Of a DNA stretch of 5,026 nt, positions 1-5,026 are shown one piece after another. The stretch covers positions 1 to 5,026 of the forward strand of contig JAGRHX010000706.1 of assembly GCA_020444775.1 (NCBI GenBank). Direction: 5' to 3'. The number at the start of each line of letters is the position of its first letter. Position 1 is the first letter of the stretch. The notes beneath the pieces were generated by a model that was not told the origin of the DNA, made no database searches, and saw only the letters and a program-made list of their open reading frames with translations. Source of the stretch: Gammaproteobacteria bacterium. GTDB taxonomy: Bacteria > Pseudomonadota > Gammaproteobacteria > HK1. Position numbers and translations under genes: made by a program.

Positions 1-35
1 GTAGGCGCAGCATCCGTCTCATCCTCTCCAGCCTC

Positions 36-52
36 GCCCGGTCGATCCGGGC
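36..52. other. GC-rich inverted repeat (possible weak terminator)
   Basis: The arms GCCCGG (36-41) and CCGGGC (47-52) are perfect reverse complements around the 5-nt loop TCGAT. The repeat lies about 60 nt beyond the stop codon of the minus-strand gene at 111-755. On the minus strand it is not followed by a T-run. Read on the plus strand it is followed by moderately T-rich sequence, so it could end a plus-strand gene lying left of the window. A six-bp GC palindrome can arise by chance in DNA this rich in GC, so the role is uncertain. Confidence 0.25.
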
Positions 53-110
53 TACTCGATTTGAATTCTTGTCAGTGGGAGGCCAATTCCCTTGGGGAAA
101 CGCGCAAGAA

Positions 111-755
111 TCAGCGTTTCCTTTGCGTTCGGTGGCGAGCCAATACGAGGCGCCGCACCTGATACAGCAAGCCCGCCCAGCAGGCAAGCGCCGCGATGGG
201 CAGCATCGGCACGGGCAGCGGCGCGTTCAGTGGGTCGAGGTCCTTGCCATCAACCAGACCATCGCCGTCGGTGTCCGGATTCAACGGATCGGTATCAATG
301 CCAATGTTGTAGTCATTGGGATTGCCATCACGATTGACCTCCTCGAGGTCGGTCAGGCCGTCGAAATCTGAATCGATGCGGCCAGGATGAGTGCCGAGCA
401 CCGCCTCTTGGGCGCCGTTCAGCCCATCGCCGTCCGCATCGCCAAAGGTCTGCACGAACACCGCGCCGAAACCCGAAACGAGGGTGAAGTCGCCATCGCC
501 GGAGCGTCCGACGACGCTTTCGCCGATCGAGCTGGCACGAAGCTGCGACACGCCGGCGGACGCGGCACCGCCGCCGTTGTCGAAAGCCTGCGCAATGAGA
601 CGCAAACCAGACGCCGTCGGCAACTGCGTTGCCGCGGTGTGCACGAATAACAGAAGGGCCAGGAACATGAGTCCTATCGACAGCGCGCGGCCGATACCAT
701 CAGGCGCCCGCGCGAAACGAACCATTGGCTGGCACTGCCGGGGATGCGTGTACAT
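111..755 (-). CDS. Exported protein with Asp-rich calcium-binding (thrombospondin type 3-like) repeats and C-terminal membrane anchor
   Basis: The predicted product is 214 residues. The chosen ATG (753-755) is preceded by TAAGGA only a few bases away; a second ATG ten codons on (723-725) is possible but has no clear ribosome binding site. An upstream-extended frame reaching 956 adds 67 residues of low-complexity sequence before the signal peptide and is rejected. Residues about 11-43 form a signal peptide: arginines, then a hydrophobic core (ALSIGLMFLALLLFV), then small residues ending near AATQ. Residues 58-100 carry a Gly-rich pattern, DNGGG...SIGESVVG...FTLVSGFGAVF, of a kind often seen at the N-terminus of secreted bacterial proteins. 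Residues 106-175 hold three Asp-rich repeats: DADGDGLNGAQE (106-117), DSDFDGLTDLEE (128-139) and DTDGDGLVDGKD (161-172). In thrombospondin type 3/EF-hand-like families this pattern binds calcium. Residues 181-214 are PVPMLP, a hydrophobic stretch, then an Arg/Lys-rich tail, resembling a C-terminal sorting or anchoring signal. The product is probably a cell-envelope or surface protein; its specific role cannot be told. Confidence 0.85.
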   Translation of the reverse strand: MYTHPRQCQPMVRFARAPDGIGRALSIGLMFLALLLFVHTAATQLPTASGLRLIAQAFDNGGGAASAGVSQLRASSIGESVVGRSGDGDFTLVSGFGAVFVQTFGDADGDGLNGAQEAVLGTHPGRIDSDFDGLTDLEEVNRDGNPNDYNIGIDTDPLNPDTDGDGLVDGKDLDPLNAPLPVPMLPIAALACWAGLLYQVRRLVLARHRTQRKR

Positions 756-1335
756 GATCCTTACTGCTTTCGACGTTCTTGTGCATTCGAGCACAACAAT
801 CGGCGGGCGCCCAGGACTTCCTCCTGAGCAGGCATCGAAAGTGCGAAGTGAATCACTCCAGGCCCCGCTTACCCCAAGTGGGTGATGAACCGGAGGCCTC
901 AGCCGGCAATTCTGCATCCCGAGGACCCGACCTGGCACACGACACCGGGCGTGCACGCCATGCTATCGCTACTCGTTCCAGTGTCCTACCGGTTGCGTGC
1001 TGAGCGTGATCCCGCCAGACGTCGCGCCCCGTTGGAATATGCGGATCGGCCACTTCGACGAAGTCACGGATCTGCTTGGAAGGGATCCCCGGCTACCAGG
1101 CGACCTTCCCATCGCGGTCGCGGTGGCCCGGTCGATGGCGCGGCGCAGCGTGCCACTCGCGACGCGTCCGGCGACGTCGAGATGGATGCCGTGACATGCG
1201 GCCAGCATCTCCCCGGCAGCCGCATTTGGCGCGGCGCAGCGTGCCACTCGCGACGAGTCCGGCGACGTTGAGATGGATGCCGTCACATGCGGCCAGCATC
1301 TCCCCGGCAGCCGCATCGAGGCAGCCGCATTGGCG
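756..1335. other. Gene-poor stretch with tandem duplication
   Basis: I find no convincing complete gene here. Open frames exist on both strands but lack ribosome binding sites and recognisable domains, and their products are rich in Arg, Ser and Pro, as expected of shadow frames in GC-rich DNA. One plus-strand frame (GTG at 997 to the TGA at 1192-1194, 65 codons) has mostly G/C third positions and a fairly protein-like middle (GHFDEVTDLLGRDPRLPGDLP), but it has no Shine-Dalgarno sequence and runs into the duplicated block, so it is not called. The right half holds the 91-bp repeat, and on the minus strand it may contain the decayed end of the 88-residue gene. Confidence 0.5.
1136..1335. repeat. 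91-bp tandem duplication plus partial third copy
   Basis: Copy A (1136-1226) and copy B (1227-1316/1317) align end to end without gaps. They differ at about three internal bases (GCG/GAG near 1167/1258, TCG/TTG near 1179/1270, GTG/GTC near 1193/1284) and at the last base. A third fragment, GGCAGCCGCATTGGCG (1320-1335), repeats the copy junction (1215-1231) with one T missing. The 91-bp period is not a multiple of three, so any frame crossing it shifts between copies. On the minus strand, copy B in one frame and copy A in another give nearly the same peptide, AAAGEMLAAC(D/H)GIHL(N/D)VAG(L/R)VASGTLRRA in pieces. The near identity indicates a recent duplication; the frame break suggests it is not now translated as one protein. 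Confidence 0.9.
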
Positions 1336-1336
1336 A

Positions 1337-1603
1337 TCAGCACGCGGCTCTTGGCGCAGCCTTTGCGATGATCCGCTCTAGATTGATCCGGTCGAGCACT
1401 TCGAACGTCGCACGTCGCTGCCACTCGAGCTCGTTCTCGAAGTGAGGCAGAACCAACTCGCCCATCGCCCGCATCGACGCAGTCATGAACCGCTGCTCGT
1501 GACCGAACTTGAGCGACAGCGTCCCGGCCCAGGCACAGTGCTCTCTCGTCGAAGCCAGAGCGTTGAGAGAGGCGATGAGATCCAGATGCCCACGATCCAG
1601 CAT
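1337..1603 (-). CDS. Small helical protein of unknown function (88 aa)
   Basis: I do not recognise this gene. The start is the ATG at 1601-1603. It is preceded by AGGAGG (plus-strand 1613-1618) with a 9-nt spacer, the strongest ribosome binding site in the window; a longer TTG start at 1630 would put that site inside the gene and is rejected. The product begins MLDRGHLDLIASLNAL and ends LERIIAKAAPRAAC. It looks wholly alpha-helical and amphipathic, with Met/Ala/Leu and charged residues alternating, and has no signal peptide, membrane segment or Cys-pair metal motif. A region from about residue 44 (MRAMGELVLPHFENELEWQRRA) reads as a long amphipathic helix. The general look is weakly reminiscent of phasin-type or other helical coat proteins, but this is only an impression. 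The stop falls at the edge of the tandem duplication, and the next frame continues with protein-like sequence (LIANAAA), so the C-terminus may be truncated. The substrate-binding protein gene is divergent from it. Confidence 0.65.
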   Translation of the reverse strand: MLDRGHLDLIASLNALASTREHCAWAGTLSLKFGHEQRFMTASMRAMGELVLPHFENELEWQRRATFEVLDRINLERIIAKAAPRAAC

Positions 1604-1612
1604 GGGTCGATA

Positions 1613-1618
1613 CCTCCT
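1613..1618 (-). promoter_or_regulatory. Shine-Dalgarno sequence AGGAGG
   Basis: Read on the minus strand, AGGAGG is followed by nine bases (TATCGACCC) and then the ATG of the 88-residue gene. The full consensus match at ideal spacing is the main reason for accepting that short gene and for preferring its ATG over upstream alternatives. Confidence 0.8.
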
Positions 1619-1690
1619 GAATATCCGCAAGCCAGCTCCTCATGCTGCTTGCTTCAACGCCATCTCCAGCCGGTTGTTTCGAACACCTGT

Positions 1691-1730
1691 TGGTTGAACG
1701 AGACCTTCGTTACGCAACCACCAATGGTTG
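1691..1730. promoter_or_regulatory. Overlapping inverted repeats TGGTTG / CAACCA (possible operator)
   Basis: TGGTTG occurs at 1691-1696 and at 1725-1730, and its exact complement CAACCA at 1715-1720. CAACCA pairs with the right copy across a 4-bp spacer (CCAA), making a compact 16-bp palindrome, and could pair instead with the left copy across 18 bp. The cluster sits in the 292-bp gap between two divergent genes, where an operator would be expected. No matching regulator gene is in the window, and I see no convincing -35/-10 pair close by, so the regulatory role is inferred. Confidence 0.35.
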
Positions 1731-1801
1731 TGCCTCGCGTTTGATATCCGATAGTCTCGGGCTGCATGCCGGGGAACGGGCACGTCCCAACCTCGGTATG
1801 A

Positions 1802-1815
1802 CATGAATAGTCATG
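1802..1815. promoter_or_regulatory. Short palindrome CATGA-ATAG-TCATG
   Basis: Perfect 5-bp arms (1802-1806 and 1811-1815) flank ATAG, about 80 bases upstream of the start of the substrate-binding protein gene. Position and symmetry would suit a protein-binding site in that gene's leader, but 5-bp arms are weak evidence. Confidence 0.2.
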
Positions 1816-1895
1816 ACCACGAAAACAAGTGCGACTATCAGAAGAAGGACGGAACACAGGACCAGAACAAAGACGACCACCAGAGGTTTTCAACC

Positions 1896-3491
1896 ATGAA
1901 ACTCGCATCCAGCGCCCTTGCGGGTGCAGGTCTTGCGATTGTGCTCAGCACAATTACAGGACCTGTCCTTGCCCAGAAATCCGGCGGTATTCTCAAGCTC
2001 TACCACCGCGGCACGCCACCCAGCGGCTCGATTCACGAAGAGGCGACGAACTCCACCACCTCGCCCTACAAGAGCGTGTTCAATAACCTGGTCATGTTCG
2101 ACCAGCACAAGCCCACCAATAGTATCGACACGATCGTCCCGGATCTGGCTGAGAGCTGGTCCTGGAATGACGATAAGACGCAGCTCACCTTCAAGCTGCG
2201 TGACGGCGTGCAGTGGCATGACGGTAAGCCGTTCAGCGCCAAGGACGTGGAATGCACATGGAATCTGATCCTCGGTAACAGCAAAGCCAGACTGCGCAAG
2301 AATCCGCGCAAATCCTGGTACAAGAACCTGGAGAAGATAAGCGTCAACGGCAGTGAGGCAACCTTTCACCTCAAACGTCCGCAGCCGAACTTCATCATGT
2401 TGCTGGCCTCCGGCTACAGCCCGGTCTATCCGTGCCACGTGCCGCCAAAGGAGATGCGCACCCATCCGATCGGCACCGGTCCGTTCAAGTTCGTTGAGCT
2501 CAAACAGAACGAGTACGTCAAGTTCGCGAAGAACGAGAATTATTGGAAGGAGGGGCTGCCTTATCTGGATGGCCACGAGTGGACCATCATCAAGAGCCGC
2601 TCCACGCGAGTCCTCGCGTTCATCGCCGGCGAGTTCGACATGACGTTCAACGTCGACATCACGATACCGCTGCTGAAGGATGTGCAGGAGCAGAACCCCA
2701 ATGCGGTGTGCGAGCTGCGTGCGACGAATGTCAGCACCAATCTCATTGTCAACCAGGACCAACCGCCGTTCGACAATCCACAGATCCGAAAGGCGATGGT
2801 CTTGACGATCGATCGCAGCGCCTTCAACGACATACTTGGCCACGGCCAGTACATCATCGGCGGTGCGATGCTGCCGCCGCCTAGCGGCGTGTGGGGCATG
2901 CCGCCCGAGGTGCTCAAGGACGTGGCGGGCTACAACCCCGATGTCGAAGCCAACCGGGCCGAATCTCGCAAGATCATGGAGTCACTGGGGTACGGTCCGG
3001 ACAACCGGCTGGCGGTGAAGGTGGCGACACGGAACATTGCGACCTACCGGGATCCGGCGGTCATCTTGATCGACCACCTCAAGGAGATCTATATCGATGG
3101 CGAGCTGGAAACGGTGGAGACCAGCAACTGGCACGCCAAGGTGGCACGTAAGGATTACATGGTCGGCCTGAACCTGACGGGGTCAGGTGTGGACGATCCG
3201 GATGCCAACTTCTACGAGAACTATTCGTGCGGATCGCAGCGTAACTACACCGGCTACTGCAACAAGGAGCTCGAGCGGCTGTTCGAGCAGCAGTCCATGG
3301 AGACCGATGTGGAGAAACGCAAGGTGCTGGTGTGGGAGATCGACAAGCGGCTGCAAGAGGACGCGGCTCGACCGATGATCTTCCACGGCCGTGCCGCGAC
3401 CTGCTGGCAGCCTTATGTGAAGAATTTCACGACGATGACGAACAGTCTGTACAACGGTTGGATGTTCGAGGACGTCTGGCTCGACAAGTAG
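1896..3491 (+). CDS. Periplasmic ABC transporter substrate-binding protein, family 5 (peptide/nickel/opine type)
   Basis: The product, 531 residues as a precursor, captures a solute in the periplasm and delivers it to an ABC importer. The ATG at 1896-1898 is chosen because AGAGG (1882-1886) lies nine bases upstream and the product then opens with a signal peptide: Lys, a hydrophobic core, then PVLA|Q with cleavage expected after Ala26. An in-frame ATG at 1803 would add 31 hydrophilic residues ahead of it and is rejected. There is no lipobox cysteine, so the mature protein should be soluble. Family 5 hallmarks are VPDLAESW (81-88) followed by LTFKLRDGVQWHDGKPFSAKDV (97-118, in pieces), GTGPFKF (193-199), NENYWKEGLPYLDG (213-226), the 'IRKAM..TIDR' segment, and a C-terminal region with NYSCGS...TGYCNKELERL. 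Length is normal for DppA/OppA-like proteins. The ligand cannot be read from sequence; peptides are the default guess. No permease or ATPase gene is adjacent: the downstream gene is convergent and unrelated. Confidence 0.95.
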   Translation: MKLASSALAGAGLAIVLSTITGPVLAQKSGGILKLYHRGTPPSGSIHEEATNSTTSPYKSVFNNLVMFDQHKPTNSIDTIVPDLAESWSWNDDKTQLTFKLRDGVQWHDGKPFSAKDVECTWNLILGNSKARLRKNPRKSWYKNLEKISVNGSEATFHLKRPQPNFIMLLASGYSPVYPCHVPPKEMRTHPIGTGPFKFVELKQNEYVKFAKNENYWKEGLPYLDGHEWTIIKSRSTRVLAFIAGEFDMTFNVDITIPLLKDVQEQNPNAVCELRATNVSTNLIVNQDQPPFDNPQIRKAMVLTIDRSAFNDILGHGQYIIGGAMLPPPSGVWGMPPEVLKDVAGYNPDVEANRAESRKIMESLGYGPDNRLAVKVATRNIATYRDPAVILIDHLKEIYIDGELETVETSNWHAKVARKDYMVGLNLTGSGVDDPDANFYENYSCGSQRNYTGYCNKELERLFEQQSMETDVEKRKVLVWEIDKRLQEDAARPMIFHGRAATCWQPYVKNFTTMTNSLYNGWMFEDVWLDK

Positions 3492-3513
3492 CGCGACGCT
3501 GATCAAGGGGGCC

Positions 3514-3534
3514 GGGCCCGGTGCTGCCGGGTCC
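3514..3534 (+). terminator. GC-rich hairpin downstream of the substrate-binding protein gene
   Basis: GGGCCCGG (3514-3521) can pair with CCGGGTCC (3527-3534) across the loop TGCTG, giving eight base pairs including one G-T pair, 22 bases after the stop codon. No T-run follows, so it is not a classic intrinsic terminator. It could be a transcript-stabilising 3' hairpin or part of a factor-dependent terminator. Confidence 0.4.
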
Positions 3535-3663
3535 GGTCTGCCGGACGGGATGTGCTGCTCGTGAAACGCCCGGTAGTTGAGTCCTTCTTGGTTACCGGTC
3601 TACTGGTTGTGCCGCTGTAGACGCTGGTGCGTCAGAAGATCATCTGCTTAATCTTGTTCCTCA

Positions 3664-3696
3664 ACGCTCCTGGCCGGTGCCACTGACCAGGAGCGT
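3664..3696 (-). terminator. 10-bp perfect hairpin between convergent genes
   Basis: ACGCTCCTGG (3664-3673) and CCAGGAGCGT (3687-3696) are exact reverse complements around a 13-nt loop. The hairpin starts 13 bases beyond the stop codon of the minus-strand methyltransferase gene and also lies downstream of the convergent plus-strand gene, so it could serve either transcript. Neither side has a T-run. Position and stem quality support a role in ending or protecting the methyltransferase mRNA. Confidence 0.55.
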
Positions 3697-3709
3697 GGAG
3701 TATCCCGGC

Positions 3710-4654
3710 TCACGCGGCCTGCAGGGCGCTGCAGATCTCATCCACATGGCGATGGTCGGTGCCACAGCAACCACCGAAGACTCGCAGCCAGGGCAGACGT
3801 GCAGTTAGCTCTCGATATTGATTGCCGAGCTCCCGAGGGTTGCCGATGTCCAACTCGGTGGCAGTGTCCAGCTCCGCGTGGCTGAGGCGAGAGGCATTGG
3901 CCCGCACGCCACGGATCCGGCGCTGCCATGGCTCATCGTCACGGAAAAGATGTCGGAAATGATCCGGGTGCGCGCAGTTCAGCATGTAATAGGCGGGGGT
4001 GGAATCGCTGCTTGCGTCGGTACGCTGGATGGCGCTCGCCAGGGACGCGCCATCGGGCAGCCGACCGTCGGTTTCGACGGTGAACGAGATGGCCAGTGGC
4101 ATCCGCAGCGAGCGCGCCGCGGTGGCGATGCCGATGGCTTCGTCTACGTAGTTGATTGTGAAGGCCGCGACCATGTCGGCGGCTGATCCGGCAAAGACCT
4201 CGATCTGCTCGGCGTGATAGTCCTCGGCTTCGGTCACGCTCATGCGGGCGCTCGGCGTGTAGCCGTCACCACGCGGACCCAGATTGCCGCTGATTACCAT
4301 CGGCGAGTGTCGGCTTGAAAAGTTGGCGCGTATCTCCGACATCAGCGCGATTGCCTCGAGATTCACCTCCGCAAGTGTCGCGCGGTCGTAGCCCAGTCGA
4401 TCACCCCAGTCGCTATTGGCTCGCCACGTCGGTGATTCGAGGATCATGCCCATACCGTGCTCGACGGCCATGCGCGCGTAGCGCTGATAATAGGTACGTA
4501 AGGTGTTCCTGCCTGAGGCGCTCGCCAGCAGGTCGAAAGCCGCGAAATGCGGCAGATCCATGCCTTCGTGAAAGACCAGCGTGGTCTCAAGACCGCCGTC
4601 GGTCATGAAGAGATGCTCATCGAGCTGGGGCAGTTGTTGACGGTACCGGGTCAT
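3710..4654 (-). CDS. Homocysteine S-methyltransferase family protein
   Basis: The predicted cytoplasmic enzyme of 314 residues moves a methyl group to the thiol of homocysteine, giving methionine. Length matches single-domain MmuM-type enzymes, which use S-methylmethionine or S-adenosylmethionine and no cobalamin. The ATG at 4652-4654 is chosen because GAGGAGAG precedes it with about eight bases between AGGAG and the start; an upstream ATG at 4723 adds residues with no family likeness. The N-terminus carries the family's TDGGLETTL (18-26), and ISGNLGPRGDGYTP (121-134) fits the conserved Gly-rich loop. The zinc site that activates homocysteine is intact: Cys227 in MLNCAHP and Cys296-Cys297 in FGGCCGT near the C-terminus. 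No methionine cycle or S-methylmethionine transporter gene is next to it, so the donor is undetermined. Some family members methylate selenocysteine or other thiols, and betaine as donor cannot be excluded. It ends convergently with the substrate-binding protein gene. Confidence 0.93.
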   Translation of the reverse strand: MTRYRQQLPQLDEHLFMTDGGLETTLVFHEGMDLPHFAAFDLLASASGRNTLRTYYQRYARMAVEHGMGMILESPTWRANSDWGDRLGYDRATLAEVNLEAIALMSEIRANFSSRHSPMVISGNLGPRGDGYTPSARMSVTEAEDYHAEQIEVFAGSAADMVAAFTINYVDEAIGIATAARSLRMPLAISFTVETDGRLPDGASLASAIQRTDASSDSTPAYYMLNCAHPDHFRHLFRDDEPWQRRIRGVRANASRLSHAELDTATELDIGNPRELGNQYRELTARLPWLRVFGGCCGTDHRHVDEICSALQAA

Positions 4655-5018
4655 GGTGCTCTCTCCTCGTTCCATGTTGAGTCGCGTGCATGTGATGGCA
4701 GCGCGACGAACCGCATCGACCACGTCGTGCGTGGCAGGGCCTGACAGTCACCTGCGTACCCCGTGACGATGTGGACGTGGTGAGCACTGTGCCGTCCCTC
4801 GGTGTCCAGACCATGTCCGACAGCGATGGGTTTGTATCAGATGTCTACGCTTGGCGCGTTGCAGCAAGCGACGCTGCCGTGTTGCATGGGTTGCCTTGAC
4901 GCTCAACGGGTGGCTGGATACGTTGCAGGCACGACGGCGCACGCGCCGACCTGTGCGGCGCGGCATGCGCGCAACGGGCCGCCTGGCCCGGAATCGGACA
5001 ACCACCGCGGAGGCAGGC
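4655..5018. other. Upstream region of the methyltransferase gene, no clear gene
   Basis: This 364-bp stretch should hold the methyltransferase promoter, but I see no convincing -35/-10 pair and no riboswitch-like structure that I can name. The only long frame (minus strand, 4748-5020) encodes an Arg-rich, low-complexity product without a ribosome binding site and looks like a shadow frame. A small inverted repeat, CCACG-TCGTG-CGTGG (4720-4734), lies about 65 bases upstream of the methyltransferase start and could be an operator, but its arms are only 5 bp. Confidence 0.4.
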
Positions 5019-5026
5019 ATGGAGAT
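5019..5026 (+). CDS. Possible start of a plus-strand gene cut by the window edge
   Basis: An ATG at 5019-5021 is preceded by GGAGG (5009-5013) with a 5-base spacer, a good Shine-Dalgarno arrangement. Only two full codons (Met-Glu) are visible, so nothing can be said of the product. If real, the gene is divergent from the methyltransferase and the 364-bp gap would hold both promoters. Confidence 0.35.

Noticed and set aside
391..885. 164-codon plus-strand frame, and the overlapping frame at 387-650
   Set aside because: Opposite the calcium-binding-repeat gene; Ser/Pro/Arg-rich without domains or ribosome binding site.
882..1271. 129-codon plus-strand frame
   Set aside because: Arg-rich, no ribosome binding site, no recognisable domain, and crosses the tandem repeat out of frame.
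1136..1335. CRISPR array or integron-type repeat
   Set aside because: The copies are directly adjacent without spacers and number only two plus a fragment; no cas or integrase gene is present.
969..1643. 224-codon minus-strand frame spanning the tandem repeat
   Set aside because: Its first half overlaps the 88-residue gene in a different frame and is not protein-like, and its ATG has no good ribosome binding site. Only the second half, within the repeat, looks protein-like; this is treated as possible decayed sequence.
1803..1895. Upstream in-frame start for the substrate-binding protein
   Set aside because: It would put 31 hydrophilic residues ahead of a clear signal peptide, while the ATG at 1896 has its own ribosome binding site.
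1890..2843. 317-codon open frame on the minus strand
   Set aside because: It lies wholly opposite the well-supported substrate-binding protein gene, shows no domain, and is a typical antisense shadow in GC-rich coding DNA.
4748..5020. 90-codon minus-strand frame near the right edge
   Set aside because: Arg-rich and low in complexity, with no domain or ribosome binding site.

Overview
The window is GC-rich bacterial chromosome, most likely from a proteobacterium. The evidence is a Sec signal peptide without a lipobox cysteine on the solute-binding protein, which suits a Gram-negative periplasm, together with strongly G/C-ending codons and good Shine-Dalgarno sequences. The sequence alone does not fix a genus. 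I see no rRNA, tRNA, CRISPR array, transposase or phage gene.

From left to right: (1) bases 111-755 on the minus strand encode a small exported protein with a signal peptide, a Gly-rich 'GGG...IGE..VG...SGF' segment, a run of Asp-rich calcium-binding (thrombospondin type 3-like) repeats and a C-terminal membrane segment with a basic tail. (2) Bases 756-1336 contain no convincing gene but carry a near-perfect 91-bp tandem duplication (1136-1316) and a short third fragment. (3) Bases 1337-1603 on the minus strand encode an unidentified 88-residue helical protein behind a textbook AGGAGG ribosome binding site. (4) Bases 1604-1895 separate this gene from a divergently transcribed one and contain several inverted repeats. 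(5) Bases 1896-3491 on the plus strand encode a periplasmic family 5 (peptide/nickel/opine type) ABC transporter substrate-binding protein. (6) Bases 3492-3709 are a convergent intergenic stretch with two hairpins. (7) Bases 3710-4654 on the minus strand encode a complete homocysteine S-methyltransferase family enzyme with its three zinc-ligand cysteines. (8) Bases 4655-5026 hold no convincing complete gene; the last eight bases may be the start of a plus-strand gene.

The genes do not form an obvious operon. Each of the four is separated from the next by intergenic DNA and most neighbours are divergent or convergent. The substrate-binding protein has no permease or ATPase gene next to it in this window, so its transporter partners lie elsewhere. 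Any metabolic link between the binding protein and the methyltransferase would be speculation.

No clear undescribed system is present. The items most worth a second look are the out-of-frame 91-bp duplication behind the 88-residue gene, which may be a decayed C-terminus of that gene, the repeated TGGTTG/CAACCA arms in the divergent intergenic region, and the anchored calcium-binding-repeat protein.
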